DNA from: Endotrypanum monterogeii
Lineage: Eukaryota > Euglenozoa > Kinetoplastea > Trypanosomatida > Trypanosomatidae
Direction: 5' to 3'
Assembly: GCA_000333855.2 (NCBI GenBank)
Contig: CM007316.1
Location: forward strand, 1,468,115-1,532,114
Length of the DNA: 64,000 nucleotides
Shown here: positions 1 through 10,154 of the stretch, one piece after another
Layout of the letters: every line of letters begins with the position of its first letter
Position numbering within the stretch: the first letter of the stretch is position 1
Notes under the pieces: generated by a model
What the model saw: the letters and a program-made list of their open reading frames with translations, nothing else
The model's database searches: none
Told to the model about the DNA's origin: nothing
Program-made: the position numbers and the translations under genes

Positions 1-215
1 CGTGTGAACTCTTTTCGCTCCCCTTTCTTTTGCTCCGTTCCCCAGGGCAACTGCACAGAGGAATACTAGCAAAACAAGATTCTCTACCTCTCCCACAAAG
101 ATCTTTCGACGGGGTGGCGTTCGACGCGCGCTGTGCTCTCACCGAGTGAAACGAAGAAGTCCGAAGAGGCGCCCAGTAGAGGGGCGGGGGCAGGGGCGCT
201 CTCTCTGCGAGAGAA
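1..215. other. Intergenic / 5' leader of first gene
   Basis: This stretch precedes the first ATG. It is pyrimidine-rich at its left end (positions 8-45) and has AG dinucleotides after a CT-rich stretch near 85-101, which could serve as spliced-leader acceptors. No coding sequence is supported. Confidence 0.5.
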
Positions 216-782
216 ATGGGTGATGTAACACGTGTTGGCGATGCCTTTTGGCTTCAGTTTCGGTGGATTAGGATCCTCATCACCGATCGTAAGCATTATG
301 GCACTGGAGAGCGAAGGCGCGCTAGGCTGTTTGCGCTCCTGCATTTTACCTTTGTGTTAGTTATTTTTGGTCACGTTCAGAGCGTCGTCATTTCGTGGGT
401 CCTCGCATTCGTTCTGCAGACTGGGGCGCTGGCGGTGTCCCTCTTCCAGCTCGCCATGCTGGAGTCCTTTGCAGACACAAGAAATGCCGCAATGGAAATC
501 GAGCGGTTGATCAACCCTCTCATTGTTGCGGGGGTCTCTGTACGATGTTTTGCGTGTGTGCACTGCGTTCTAACACGTTCGTGGGTGCTTCTACTTGCCA
601 GCAGTCTGGAAATAGTGTACGATATTTACGTGGCACAACGGCGCTCCCTGTTGATAGATGCCACAACATTTTGGAGGGATTTGGGTACCGTTCGCATGGA
701 TGGTCGCATCCGCCTGGTCTATCAGGTGCTCATGGTATTGGCAGCTTTGATGCACCTCCTCATCTCCTTCTACACCTCGTAA
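216..782 (+). CDS. Cornichon-like ER cargo receptor (Erv14/CNIH family)
   Basis: The 188-residue protein is very hydrophobic, with likely membrane segments around residues 38-58, 60-80, 103-138 (possibly two short helices) and 166-186. From about residue 60 it follows the cornichon pattern: a first membrane helix, a polar stretch, then an Ile-Asn-Pro at 99-101, a Cys-rich membrane region, an Asp-Ala-Thr at 148-150 where the family has Asp-Pro-Thr, and a final helix ending close to a Thr-Ser C-terminus. Family members (Erv14, CNIH) load membrane proteins into COPII vesicles at ER exit sites, so a role in early secretion is inferred. It is longer than the usual 135-165 residues because of an N-terminal extension of about 45-60 residues with an extra hydrophobic stretch. 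The start is the only ATG upstream of the conserved part. Similarity was judged by eye; another four-pass membrane protein family cannot be excluded. Confidence 0.6.
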   Translation: MGDVTRVGDAFWLQFRWIRILITDRKHYGTGERRRARLFALLHFTFVLVIFGHVQSVVISWVLAFVLQTGALAVSLFQLAMLESFADTRNAAMEIERLINPLIVAGVSVRCFACVHCVLTRSWVLLLASSLEIVYDIYVAQRRSLLIDATTFWRDLGTVRMDGRIRLVYQVLMVLAALMHLLISFYTS

Positions 783-1868
783 AAAAAAAAAAGGAGGGAG
801 ATGCAGGGTGTGTGGTTGTGCTATATGGGTTTGCTTTTGCCACGTAAAGACTCTGCAATTTTCGATGAGGAAAGCAATGCGGCGCACGTAATTTGACTTT
901 GCTTCCTCCCTCCCTTCATGCCAACTGCCCCTTGGTTTTTTATTCGTGTGCATTTTTTTTTTCTTTCTTCGACAACTTGACCGAGGATTGCTCGTGGTAT
1001 TAAATCTCTGTGCCACGCATGGGTCTGCCAGAGTCTCCAGCCATGAAAAAATAACATTTAAAAAAAGTTCGGGAGAGAGCGCTGTGTGGCCGAGAAACAG
1101 TATGCATTGTGTGCTACCTCGATTGGATGGAGGTGGGGGTACGGAAGCTGCCGTGGAAAGGCGGCGAGGGTCTGTACCGTATCAACAGTCGAGACGGCTC
1201 CTGTGGGATTTCTCCTCCGCACAGTTGAGGTTGGCGAGGTGCCACCGGCTCTCTGTCCAGCCCGCGTTTCACCCTTGCAACAATGCACACTGAGTTGCCT
1301 ATCCTCTTTTCTACTTTCTCTGTATGTGCTACTGTCGTTCTGTTTCTATTTTCTCGTCGGAACAACAAAATAAAAAGGCGGCCGACATATTACAGTATCT
1401 AAATCTATACATATATATATATATATATATATATATGCATCTATATAATAATAATAGCCGGCTCCATTCAATTCCTTTCCTCTCACAAAAGCACAGGAAC
1501 ACACACAAAAGCAATCATACAATCCGTTCGCCTCGTGCCAGTTTTTGCTTCGCTCGTTTCCCGTAGCACTCTTGCCCTGCTGCCCCCCTCCTTGCCGAGG
1601 AACTCACATCTCTCTCTCTCTCTCTCTCTCCTCTTTCTTCCTTTCCCATTTTCTTTTTTTTTTTGCCATCGTTTTGAGTGCATTCTCCACCGGTGGTAGT
1701 GTGTGCATGTCTGAGGATGGGTTAGGGGCGCTGTCGGATCTCGCACACGCACTATAACCAAGGGTTCATTCCCTTCCCTGAAGGCGCAACCCATACCGGC
1801 GCGTGTAGACCTCTTATTTAGCGCTCTCGTTTTTGTTTGTGTTGGTCAGGTTTGCGCACTCTGCTACA
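783..1868. other. Intergenic region with microsatellites
   Basis: About 1.1 kb without a supportable gene. It holds poly-A at 781-792, poly-T at 952-962, a (TA)n run at about 1411-1436, a (TC)n run at about 1610-1632 and a T-run at 1655-1664. It should contain the polyadenylation site of the upstream gene and the trans-splice acceptor of the next one. Confidence 0.6.
1811..1849 (+). promoter_or_regulatory. Pyrimidine tract and probable spliced-leader acceptor (AG at 1848-1849)
   Basis: A T-rich tract ends in a CAG at 1847-1849, and the next ATG is only 20 bases downstream at 1869. This decides the start of the following gene, because in-frame codons before 1850 would not be in the mRNA. Confidence 0.55.
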
Positions 1869-2861
1869 ATGAACCGTCTCCGTTGGTGCGGCCCCTGCGG
1901 GCGCCTCACAACCCTATCCGTTTGCCCTCATTGCGGATTGAGCGCGGAGCGGTTTGATATGACACAGGAAGGAAAGATTCTTCTTGACGACAGCAACCAT
2001 GGCTCTTCAGATGCCGCGTGTTCAGTCTTCACTGCCCCTCCCCTGACGATGACCGATATCGATTTCCTTGCAGGGGAACGGACCAGCGTGACAAGGCAAA
2101 AGGCTCTCGCTGAAGAAGATGTGACGACTTGCTCGAGAGAGGAGCTGGAGGCCACCGTCTTGTCGCTTTGTAAGGAAAACGAAGAGCTGCGAGAAAATTT
2201 ACAAAATGGAAGGCGACAAATGCTTCGGTCTGCCCGTGATATTCGCGATTTACATGCGAGCTACACACATATGAGAACGGAGAGGGCGAGTCGCATGACC
2301 GAGCTGGACCTCGAGAATAAGAGACTCAGAACGATGTTGAAGGCACATGGCATCACCGACAGCGTCCTTGATGTGTTGCCGTCATCACAGCCCACTTCAA
2401 CTTCGGCCGACGCGGCTTCGACTGAGGCAGCATATCCTCCAGCAACGCCAGGCGCTATCTCCCCCCAGAGACCGTCTGCTGTCTCACCAGATATGGAGGA
2501 GGGCGTACAGGCACTTCGTGCCGAGGTTGAAAGTCTGCGAAAGGCACTCGCACTCAAGACGCAGCACTTGGATGACTTGTGGGAGCGGGCGGAGCGCGCC
2601 GAGGGCTGTGTGGAGGATCTCCTTCGGGAGTTGGCACTTGTAACAGGCATAGTGCGCGATGAGAGTTGCAACTCGGTACGTCTTTCACGACATCTGGAAA
2701 GCGTCGGGCGCCCACCGGAGGATATCGTCTCATTTATGGCGCAGCGTGACAGCTCGTTGACAGCTCAGTTCACGACGTCCGACTCAACCCCCAGTTCAAA
2801 AAAATCCTTCTCAGAGAAAAAGGAAAACTCGAAGCCCGTGCTGGCGCTTCGCAGAGGGTGA
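1869..2861 (+). CDS. Zinc-ribbon and coiled-coil protein, function unknown
   Basis: The protein has 330 residues. At the very N-terminus there is a CxxC-x8-CxxC zinc-ribbon-like motif (Cys7, Cys10, Cys19, Cys22). Two stretches rich in Glu, Arg and Leu (about residues 78-165 and 212-262) look like coiled coils. A Ser/Thr/Pro/Ala-rich linker lies between them, and the C-terminus is Ser/Lys-rich and probably disordered. The ATG at 1869 is the first in frame and lies 20 bases after a probable splice acceptor. No specific family was recognised. An N-terminal zinc ribbon with coiled coils would suit a structural or cytoskeletal scaffold, but that is only a guess. Confidence 0.75.
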   Translation: MNRLRWCGPCGRLTTLSVCPHCGLSAERFDMTQEGKILLDDSNHGSSDAACSVFTAPPLTMTDIDFLAGERTSVTRQKALAEEDVTTCSREELEATVLSLCKENEELRENLQNGRRQMLRSARDIRDLHASYTHMRTERASRMTELDLENKRLRTMLKAHGITDSVLDVLPSSQPTSTSADAASTEAAYPPATPGAISPQRPSAVSPDMEEGVQALRAEVESLRKALALKTQHLDDLWERAERAEGCVEDLLRELALVTGIVRDESCNSVRLSRHLESVGRPPEDIVSFMAQRDSSLTAQFTTSDSTPSSKKSFSEKKENSKPVLALRRG

Positions 2862-4836
2862 AAAGATATGAGTGGTTCGGTCTAGGTGTGTGAGGGCGAA
2901 CTCACTCACGTGTTCTGGCTCTGCCTCCGATTGCGTTGCCCTCGACTGTGTGCATGACGAACTAACGCCTCTTCTTTCTTGATTATTCCTCTGCTCCTCC
3001 TTTCCCGCGCCACCTGCAACACTATTTATTTTATTTCAGCGCTGGGATACGAGAGGGGCTCTTACTGTGATGAGGCACTTGGGGGCGGGCGATTGGCGCA
3101 CACGAAGCGCATGTTGGCCCTTATGAAAAGGGCGACTTATTGTGCTCATTTCCCCTTGCGTGGGTGCCTTCTTTTCTTTTTTCTCTCCCTCGACTAACCT
3201 CCCCTTTCTTTCCCTTTCCGTTTCCCTCAGCTTCCAACAGTCGTGTCTTTTTTTTTTCTGCGAGCTCGTAGGTTTCCTTACACGTTAAACTTGGTGCGAC
3301 TCCACCGTGCTTCTGCGTCTTTTTTTGTCCTCCCCTCTTCCTTCCTCCTGGGCCCTCTGCAACATGTTTGACATCCCTCATTTTTTGCCTGATACATACA
3401 CATACTTCGTGAGAAGGTGTGACCAGGGTCTAAATGTGCACCACCTCTCCATGTGGCTGTGCGTGTGTGCGTGTACAGTAGGGGTGGGGGTCAGGGTGAA
3501 GGAGATGTCATTTTCTTTTCGAACTATCGCTTTGTTTTTATTTTTCGTCGGGATTTTTTCGTTTGGGTTCAGACAGAGGACGTGGGTGAGCGTACGAATA
3601 ACGGGTAAGTGTCCGGGTATCACTGAGCTTTCCTGTTGCCATCCCCCGCTTAATTTACGATGGGTTCTCGATGTCTTAGAATCTCTCTCCACACACACAC
3701 ACACATATATATACATGTATATATACATATATATATGTATTTATTGATTTACACCACTGCTGTTTTCCAGAAGAGCGAGAGGAGGGCTGGGACGCTCTGC
3801 TCCTGTTGAATCGGTGTTGTAAGCGTGAAATGTACCAGCCCATTTTCTTATTTCCGAGAAATGTGAGCAGCCACGAGGGAGAGGGTGGCCGACAATCAGG
3901 AAGAGAGAGGTAGTCAGCTAACACCTGCCCCAGAGCGCACCGACGAGGTGACACTCTTGAATCGTAAAAGGGAGTCGTCGGGAACAACAACAACAAAACG
4001 AGTTGCTCATGTCTAGGTATTCCACTGCATGTGTACGCGGGAGTTTTATTTCTATCGAATTATTCTTCTGAGACTCAAAGCGTTCTATAAAGATTTCTAA
4101 ATTATTTATGTATGCGCCTCACCGCGGAAGGATGTCCATCCTCTGCAGTGGTGGTGGTGGTGGGGGAGGGGTGCGTGAACACAGCGCGCGCGGCACTTGA
4201 GGTGATACTCATACTTAAAATCGCTTGAAAAGCATCAGCATCAGGGACGGGGGCGGCGCAGGTGAGAGGTAGGTACGCGATGGGCGCTAAATTTATTCTG
4301 TAGGTGCCTGTCGTTGGGGGTGCAATCGCTAGCTTTACTCCCTGTGACTGTGTTGGCTTCACCTCTCCAGTTTTGACCTCATACATATAGTTGTCTTTTT
4401 CTATGTACATATATATATATATATATATATGATGTAGACGCAAGATCCTACTGCGGTACTTGTCATTTGCCCATCTCAATACGATTCCTCTGATCTCCTC
4501 AACGCTTTTTTTCTCCCTTTGAGCAGACCGCTCTGGTTGTCTTCACGCTTAACCTGGGGCGATATCACTTCCCTGTACTGTACTGTTAGCACACACACAC
4601 ACACACACCTTCAGCCCTTTCTGTCAACATAATAAGTGTCAACCCAGTTGACAAAAAGTAACCAAAAGAAGATCCTGCGCACTCTCCCCGTGGTGAACCT
4701 GTGTAGTGCGAGGGATAACAGCTCCGCTTGCCCGGTCTTCATATTTTTTTTTAAAATTCTGTTTTACAGATCGGACAACTGCTTCACAGATCAGAGCACA
4801 CCCTAGCGATCAGTCGGCTATCCTTTCACTGTAACC
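2862..4836. other. Intergenic region, about 2 kb
   Basis: No convincing gene was found. The stretch contains several T-rich tracts, a (CA)n/(TA)n compound microsatellite at about 3690-3740 that includes the self-complementary ATATATACATGTATATAT, a (TA)n run at about 4407-4430 and a (CA)n run at about 4591-4609. A pyrimidine tract followed by AG at 4768-4769 is a good candidate spliced-leader acceptor for the next gene. Open frames here run through microsatellites or lack ATG starts. Confidence 0.6.
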
Positions 4837-7719
4837 ATGTCTTCACATACAGGCTCCAGTCTGTATGAGGGCATCAGCTCCCTCGCGTCGCAAGCAGAGG
4901 ACTTTATTACACGCTGCTTTTACGGGAAGACGGGTGTGGTGGCCCGTCAGCGTGCTTTCTCCATGGGTCTGCAATCGCCGCTTTGGCTTTGGACTCATCA
5001 GCAGATCACTAGCGATGCCGGTGTCCCGAAGGGAATGCAAAAGGCAATGCACCTCGTCGAGTGGATGCATCGGCACCGCGTGGAATCTCGGCACATTGCG
5101 GTTCTAGTACCGTTTTCGTGGAAGGCTATATGCCAACAGGAGTTCCAACAGTACAGCGGTCAGGCAGAGATGAAAGAATGTCCAGTTATCCTGGCGCATC
5201 ACGAGCTGCCGGCGTTGAACAGACGTGATAGAACTCAGTATCGCTATCGGGTCGTTCTCTACCTGATGGATGCGTTGCCGCGTAATTTAAGCTCACTTTC
5301 GCCGCCTCCTTCGAGTGAAGAGCTGCTTATATCTGAGGCAATGTCGGCAGCGATGGATGCTTTTGTGCTGTGTGCCGATGCGGGGTGGATGGCGTCACAG
5401 GTCCAGGCGAAGTGGTACAAGGTGTTTGTCAACATGCTGGAGGACGTCCGCGCCATCATCTCCCTTGACGACAACACGACGAAGCTGGGAGCCATGGAGG
5501 AGGCGTCTGCGTACTTTCCCTCCCTTGTAGGCCCTGCGATTCCCCTCTGCTGCGGCAAACACCCAAACCACCGTCATTTGGATTACGGTCTTTCCCGCAT
5601 CGAGCCTTTCTGTAAGCGTCTCTGTTTGGGCTCATACGCGTGTCATCGTCCCGATCATGTCTGCACGCGCACCTGCCACCCAGAGGAGGACCACGTAGCC
5701 TGTTCCTATGCGTGTGGTGTTACCTTGCCCTGTGGCCACAAGTGTCTATTGGAGTGCGGGGCTCCTTGCAACTGCTTCGAGGTGGTCGAGCTGGAGCTCC
5801 CTTGCTCGCACGAAAAGATTTTAGGGATGAACAAGGACACACTGGAGCCCATTTACGCGGTTGTACGTCACATCTACAAAGGTGTCTGTGCAGATGCGAA
5901 TCTACCGTGCGCCGTGTCGTACGACACCGAGTGCGCACGCTGCTTGGGTAGCTTCACCGTCTCCTGCTTCGAGGCACAGGAGCACGGTCATTCATTGGCT
6001 CACAAGACCATCATATGTCCAGCGTGCCGGCGTCGCGAGCGCGATCTGCGAGCGAAGCTACTTGGTGAGTTGCTCACAGATGTGGAACTACAGAAAAAAA
6101 AAGTAAAGTCTGAACTACAGCGTTCGCTGCACCACCAACGCAAGGCAGCGGCCCAGGGCCTCTTCCGACCTGGCACCCGCGTGGAGGTCGTCGACGCCAC
6201 CAAGTGTGTGCCGCCGCTCTTCGCCGAGGACGACTTCCCGGGTATTGACTTTGTCGACATGGACGCACCGACGTTTTTTTCGGATATGGAAGGCGTGTAT
6301 GGCACGTTCATCAGCAACCACGTGGATGTGATGGACCGTAGTGAAGTACGCAACCTCGTTCGTCTGCCCAGCGGCAAGCACGTTTTGGTTACCGATGGCG
6401 GGTTGCGCATGATCCAAGCCCTCACGAGCAATATCACGCAGGCTGCGCCGCTTATGCTGACGTACGGTGGAAGGGATGATAGTGTAGGCGAGGGGGCCGC
6501 ACTCGACAGCGCCGAGTTCACGACCGCAAAGTTGATGCTCAACGGCATGTATTACTTAGCTCAGCCCGTTGCGTGTGACGAGGTAGCTGGGGAAAAATTC
6601 CTCACTGACAAGGTGGTGCGCGTGGTGGAGCTGGACCCATTGTCAGCAAAAAATGTTATAGTGGAGTGCGAGCTGTGTCGAGTGAGTGAGCGCATCTACG
6701 ATCAGTTAAGTAATGAGCAGGCAGATTCCGTTCCTAGAGATGGTGTCGCAAGGGACACGGTAGCCCCAATCCCCAAGCGACGTCGCCTCGAGATGGGTGC
6801 GGTGGATGTATCTCAGTACGAGTGTACGAAACAAATCGTGCGACTTCCAGTCCCCATAGCTGCCCTAGAGCCAATGCCTGGCATGGAAGAGGGCAAGTGC
6901 GTGTTCGTCAACGCCCCGGAGCGGCAAGTCCGTAACCCACATGATATGGTGAAAATAGAGGCGATGTTGCGCAGTCTTCCCGGCTCGTTGTTGCCGGCCG
7001 AGGCGCATGTGACCGCTGCGGCAATCGACGCGGATACACCGTACTCTCTTTTGAGGGTGGTAAATCCTCCGGTGAACTGCGAGGCTGCGCGCAGCCCTTG
7101 CGCGGTGCTTAAGTGCAGAAATACGGGTGTTATGGTGCGTGCGAACTCTGACAAGTACCCGCAACGTCGTGGTGGTAGTGGTGGTTCTCAGCATAACAAG
7201 AATCACAGGGGACCCCAACCATTGCTGCGAGCTTCGCCGGCAGCCGCCGCACCTATGCTGCTGGTGGTGGTGCCGTTTGTGTTCACCGTGGGTGACGAGC
7301 TCACAGAGGCGGAGAGGGCGCTGGACACGGCAGCTCAGAGGGTCTTTGAGCAACGCCTGCAGGTGGAGCTAACGGCGTCAAGCGAGGATATTGCCCTACG
7401 TCATGAAGAGGAGGCCTTCCACGCTCAACAGCAGATGCCCGAGGTGACCCCAACTATACTAGAGGCCAATTCGTTTGCTTTTAGTATCCCGGTGTCTCTA
7501 CCAACGGCTGCAGAGGTGGCAGCTGCTCGACAGAAATCAATGGAGCTGCCAATAGGGACCCCCATCGCAACCAGGATTGCGCACACGAAGGACAAACTTC
7601 TCTGCAAACAAGAAACATTGCAGTTGTCGCAGTGGGTGACAACTATGAGGGAGAAAGCCCAGAAAGACAAGGATTCGGATGCACAGCATGTCAAATACAT
7701 TCGTTCCCTACGGCGGTAG
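4837..7719 (+). CDS. NF-X1-type zinc-finger protein, ZNFX1-like helicase remnant
   Basis: The protein has 960 residues. A Cys/His-rich block at about residues 235-405 contains the NF-X1 pattern of cysteines and histidines, including a Leu-Pro-Cys-Gly-His-Lys-Cys core, followed by further CxxC pairs up to about residue 396. The 230 residues before it resemble, in order and spacing, the second RecA domain of ZNFX1/UPF1-type SF1 helicases: a 'predicted L-V-P-F-S-W' strand near residue 90, and a strand plus Trp-containing helix just before the Cys-rich block. The DEAD-like domain 1, the Walker motif and the Arg-rich motif VI are all absent. The rest (about 410-960) has basic, Gln/Gly-rich and Glu-rich helical stretches with no recognised domain. 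Start: first ATG, 68 bases after a pyrimidine tract and AG. ZNFX1 relatives act in RNA surveillance; a nucleic-acid or ubiquitin-related role here is inference. Confidence 0.7.
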   Translation: MSSHTGSSLYEGISSLASQAEDFITRCFYGKTGVVARQRAFSMGLQSPLWLWTHQQITSDAGVPKGMQKAMHLVEWMHRHRVESRHIAVLVPFSWKAICQQEFQQYSGQAEMKECPVILAHHELPALNRRDRTQYRYRVVLYLMDALPRNLSSLSPPPSSEELLISEAMSAAMDAFVLCADAGWMASQVQAKWYKVFVNMLEDVRAIISLDDNTTKLGAMEEASAYFPSLVGPAIPLCCGKHPNHRHLDYGLSRIEPFCKRLCLGSYACHRPDHVCTRTCHPEEDHVACSYACGVTLPCGHKCLLECGAPCNCFEVVELELPCSHEKILGMNKDTLEPIYAVVRHIYKGVCADANLPCAVSYDTECARCLGSFTVSCFEAQEHGHSLAHKTIICPACRRRERDLRAKLLGELLTDVELQKKKVKSELQRSLHHQRKAAAQGLFRPGTRVEVVDATKCVPPLFAEDDFPGIDFVDMDAPTFFSDMEGVYGTFISNHVDVMDRSEVRNLVRLPSGKHVLVTDGGLRMIQALTSNITQAAPLMLTYGGRDDSVGEGAALDSAEFTTAKLMLNGMYYLAQPVACDEVAGEKFLTDKVVRVVELDPLSAKNVIVECELCRVSERIYDQLSNEQADSVPRDGVARDTVAPIPKRRRLEMGAVDVSQYECTKQIVRLPVPIAALEPMPGMEEGKCVFVNAPERQVRNPHDMVKIEAMLRSLPGSLLPAEAHVTAAAIDADTPYSLLRVVNPPVNCEAARSPCAVLKCRNTGVMVRANSDKYPQRRGGSGGSQHNKNHRGPQPLLRASPAAAAPMLLVVVPFVFTVGDELTEAERALDTAAQRVFEQRLQVELTASSEDIALRHEEEAFHAQQQMPEVTPTILEANSFAFSIPVSLPTAAEVAAARQKSMELPIGTPIATRIAHTKDKLLCKQETLQLSQWVTTMREKAQKDKDSDAQHVKYIRSLRR

Positions 7720-8110
7720 GCATTTTATCGAGGTCCGCATCTCCTTCCGTGCAGATGTGCTGTTCTGATCAGTGAAGGAAAATGAAGGTGTCCACAAAAA
7801 TGGCGCAGCGTTTTGTTTGGGGTTTCCGTTGCGTTCTTTTTTTTTTGTCTACTCGGTAGTATTCTTCTGCTGCTTATGGTGCAGGTCTGTTTTTCTGTGT
7901 GTATGTAAGTGTGTGTGTCTTGGCGTCTGCCTCACGTAGTGCTCACGTCGTCATGATGACCGCACAGTGGGAAGGGATGACACGTTGCGGTCGTGAGCAA
8001 TTCTGTGCCCACGAGGTGATATTCATTTACTAGCGCAAGCATATGACGCTCCACACCCAGCGTATCACGCGCACGCCCCCAACCTGGATTTGAACTTAAA
8101 TATAAATAAA

Positions 8111-8154
<44 letters not shown>

Positions 8155-10154
8155 TTTATTTATATTTTGTTCCTCACACACACACACACACAGACCCAAA
8201 AAATACAGAAAAAAAACAAAACATGGAGTAAACTGTGACACGCTCCAAGTGAAACCAGCGCATCGCCATCAATGTCCAGAAGATGGCGCTGTTCTGCTTT
8301 TTTTGTACGAATATATATATATATATATATATAGTATATACAGTATATATACGTACAAAGACTTAAGGAAACACCCCCCTTTTTTGCTCTGTCTCGTTCA
8401 CTTTGTCTCTGCCCGCTTCTTCGCTTGCCAAACTGTTGATTGCTCGTGGTTAAATTATGTGGTTTGATTTTTTTTTCTGTTTGCGGTGGATCATTCGATT
8501 TATCTACCTGTGTAGCACTGCGCGTCTGGCTGGTTGCAGAATTTCATGGGATACGTCGCTGTAGCCTTGAGGCGTTGAGCTGGAGTGGTGCCTCCAACAG
8601 CGTCAGACGGGCGGGGAGGGGGGAAGTAGGTGGCCACGCTAGGTGAAGCGAATGGCTCGACAAACACGTTCAAATACAAACTCGTGATGTGGGGTTGCAT
8701 ACACATCAGCAATGTCTACACGTACGGGGCATTTAACGAGCTACAACGCCGCTAATCACATGGCCCTACTCCTAAGCGATGTGTTGGACTCACCTATGTA
8801 TATCATCCAACTATCAACTCAGGCGACGCGGCAAGAGGATCACCTCTTTCCGCCAGTTTTGCGTTTGCAGCTACTGCGTACATGTGCGTACAGATGTCCT
8901 GGTTGTCTTTAGTTCACGACATCTCGGGGGATCGTTTGAATTATGAAGTCTCTAACAAGTCTATTCCGAGGACAGCGATAAGTGTCCTCCATTTTCTTGC
9001 TCGTTTCGGATTCGTTTCCTTCGACGACTGCATCGTTCAGTTGAAACAAACGACGGACGAAAGCAACTAATTCACTATAACAACAACAACAACAACAATA
9101 ATAAAGAGACAATGCACGCATGGCGTCGGATACAAAGCCTTTCTCGTTGCTGGCCAGGAATTCACAATTTCTTTCCCTCTCGTTACCAGAGTGAACGGGT
9201 GTGAGGGGGTGGGGGCACAAGAAAGCTCGCGATGGAAAAAAGGTGAGCGCTGGGTGGGCGCGTGGTGAAGGGTACAAGGACGGGATTATACATTAAAAAA
9301 AAAAAGATGACACAGAGTTTCACAGAGGGAACCTTGCGGTGACGGCCTGTTGGTAGCGCTAGGCAATTCTATGAATTGTGTAAGAGGCGAGTCCTGCGCG
9401 CAGCCATATGCTGGTTCGCGAATACCCGATGAGGATTCTCTTCAAAAACAAACACTCTCGGCGCATGTACACCCTCGAGTGACCTGTTGATCTAGACCGT
9501 CATCCAGCGAGTTGTGTTGTTGGCCTCCTTTCCGTCCCCCTCCCCCTCCCCCTGGTGACGCTAGCGGTTAGCTGGTTTTCTTTCTCTCTCCCCCTCTGTG
9601 GCTTTACTGTTTCATGACAAACTCCAATGAAAATCAAAAAGATCTCTAGCTCTTTTCCTTTGGTACTTTTTATAGCTCCTCCTCGTCCCTTTTTGTTTGA
9701 AATTGTTTCCGCTGCTTCACGGCCGTTCTTCCGAAGCGTGCGTGCTCCATTACTTTGCACCTTCCATCTCTCTTTCTCTCTCGCAACAACGCCCCATCAA
9801 AATATCGTATTAGTGCTTTTTTTTGTTTTTATATTTTATCCCCTTCCCCGTGCTGTTGCTACTGTTTGCCTCATCGATATTTATGACCGCCGTGTTGTGT
9901 GAATCGAGTCGCCATTTTTCTTCTCTGTCTTTTCGTGAGGGTGCGCCTTCTTCTGCACGCTGTGCGGCTGTCAGTACAAGACTTGCCTCTCCCCATTACA
10001 GATTACCCAACTGTCAAACCCTTAGCCCGTTTCTATTCTTGTTTTGCGCCCCCCTCACCCACACACGCTCACGGCAGAACGCTTAAGCTCAAAACAGGGA
10101 AGAAGCGAACAGAAAACAACACCAAAAAAAAAAAAAGAACAGAGTCTGGAAGCC
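7720..10154. other. Intergenic region, about 2.4 kb
   Basis: This stretch holds the perfect AT palindrome at 8098-8167, a (CA)n run near 8175-8192, a (TA)n run near 8311-8334, a CAA-type trinucleotide run at about 9079-9097 and several pyrimidine tracts. The tract at 10024-10075 ends in AG at 10076-10077 and is the likely acceptor for the myosin gene. Short open frames (for example 8712-8912) have no recognisable content. Confidence 0.6.
8098..8167. repeat. Perfect 70-bp AT palindrome
   Basis: Two 17-base arms (8098-8114 and 8151-8167) are exact reverse complements, and the 36 bases between them are an uninterrupted AT dinucleotide run that is itself self-complementary. The whole 70 bp can therefore fold into one hairpin in RNA or extrude as a cruciform in DNA. 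Confidence 0.9.

Noticed and set aside
3307..3747. 146-codon + strand open frame upstream of the NF-X1 gene
   Set aside because: It ends in the (CA)/(TA) microsatellite, has no ATG at its 5' end and no protein-like pattern.
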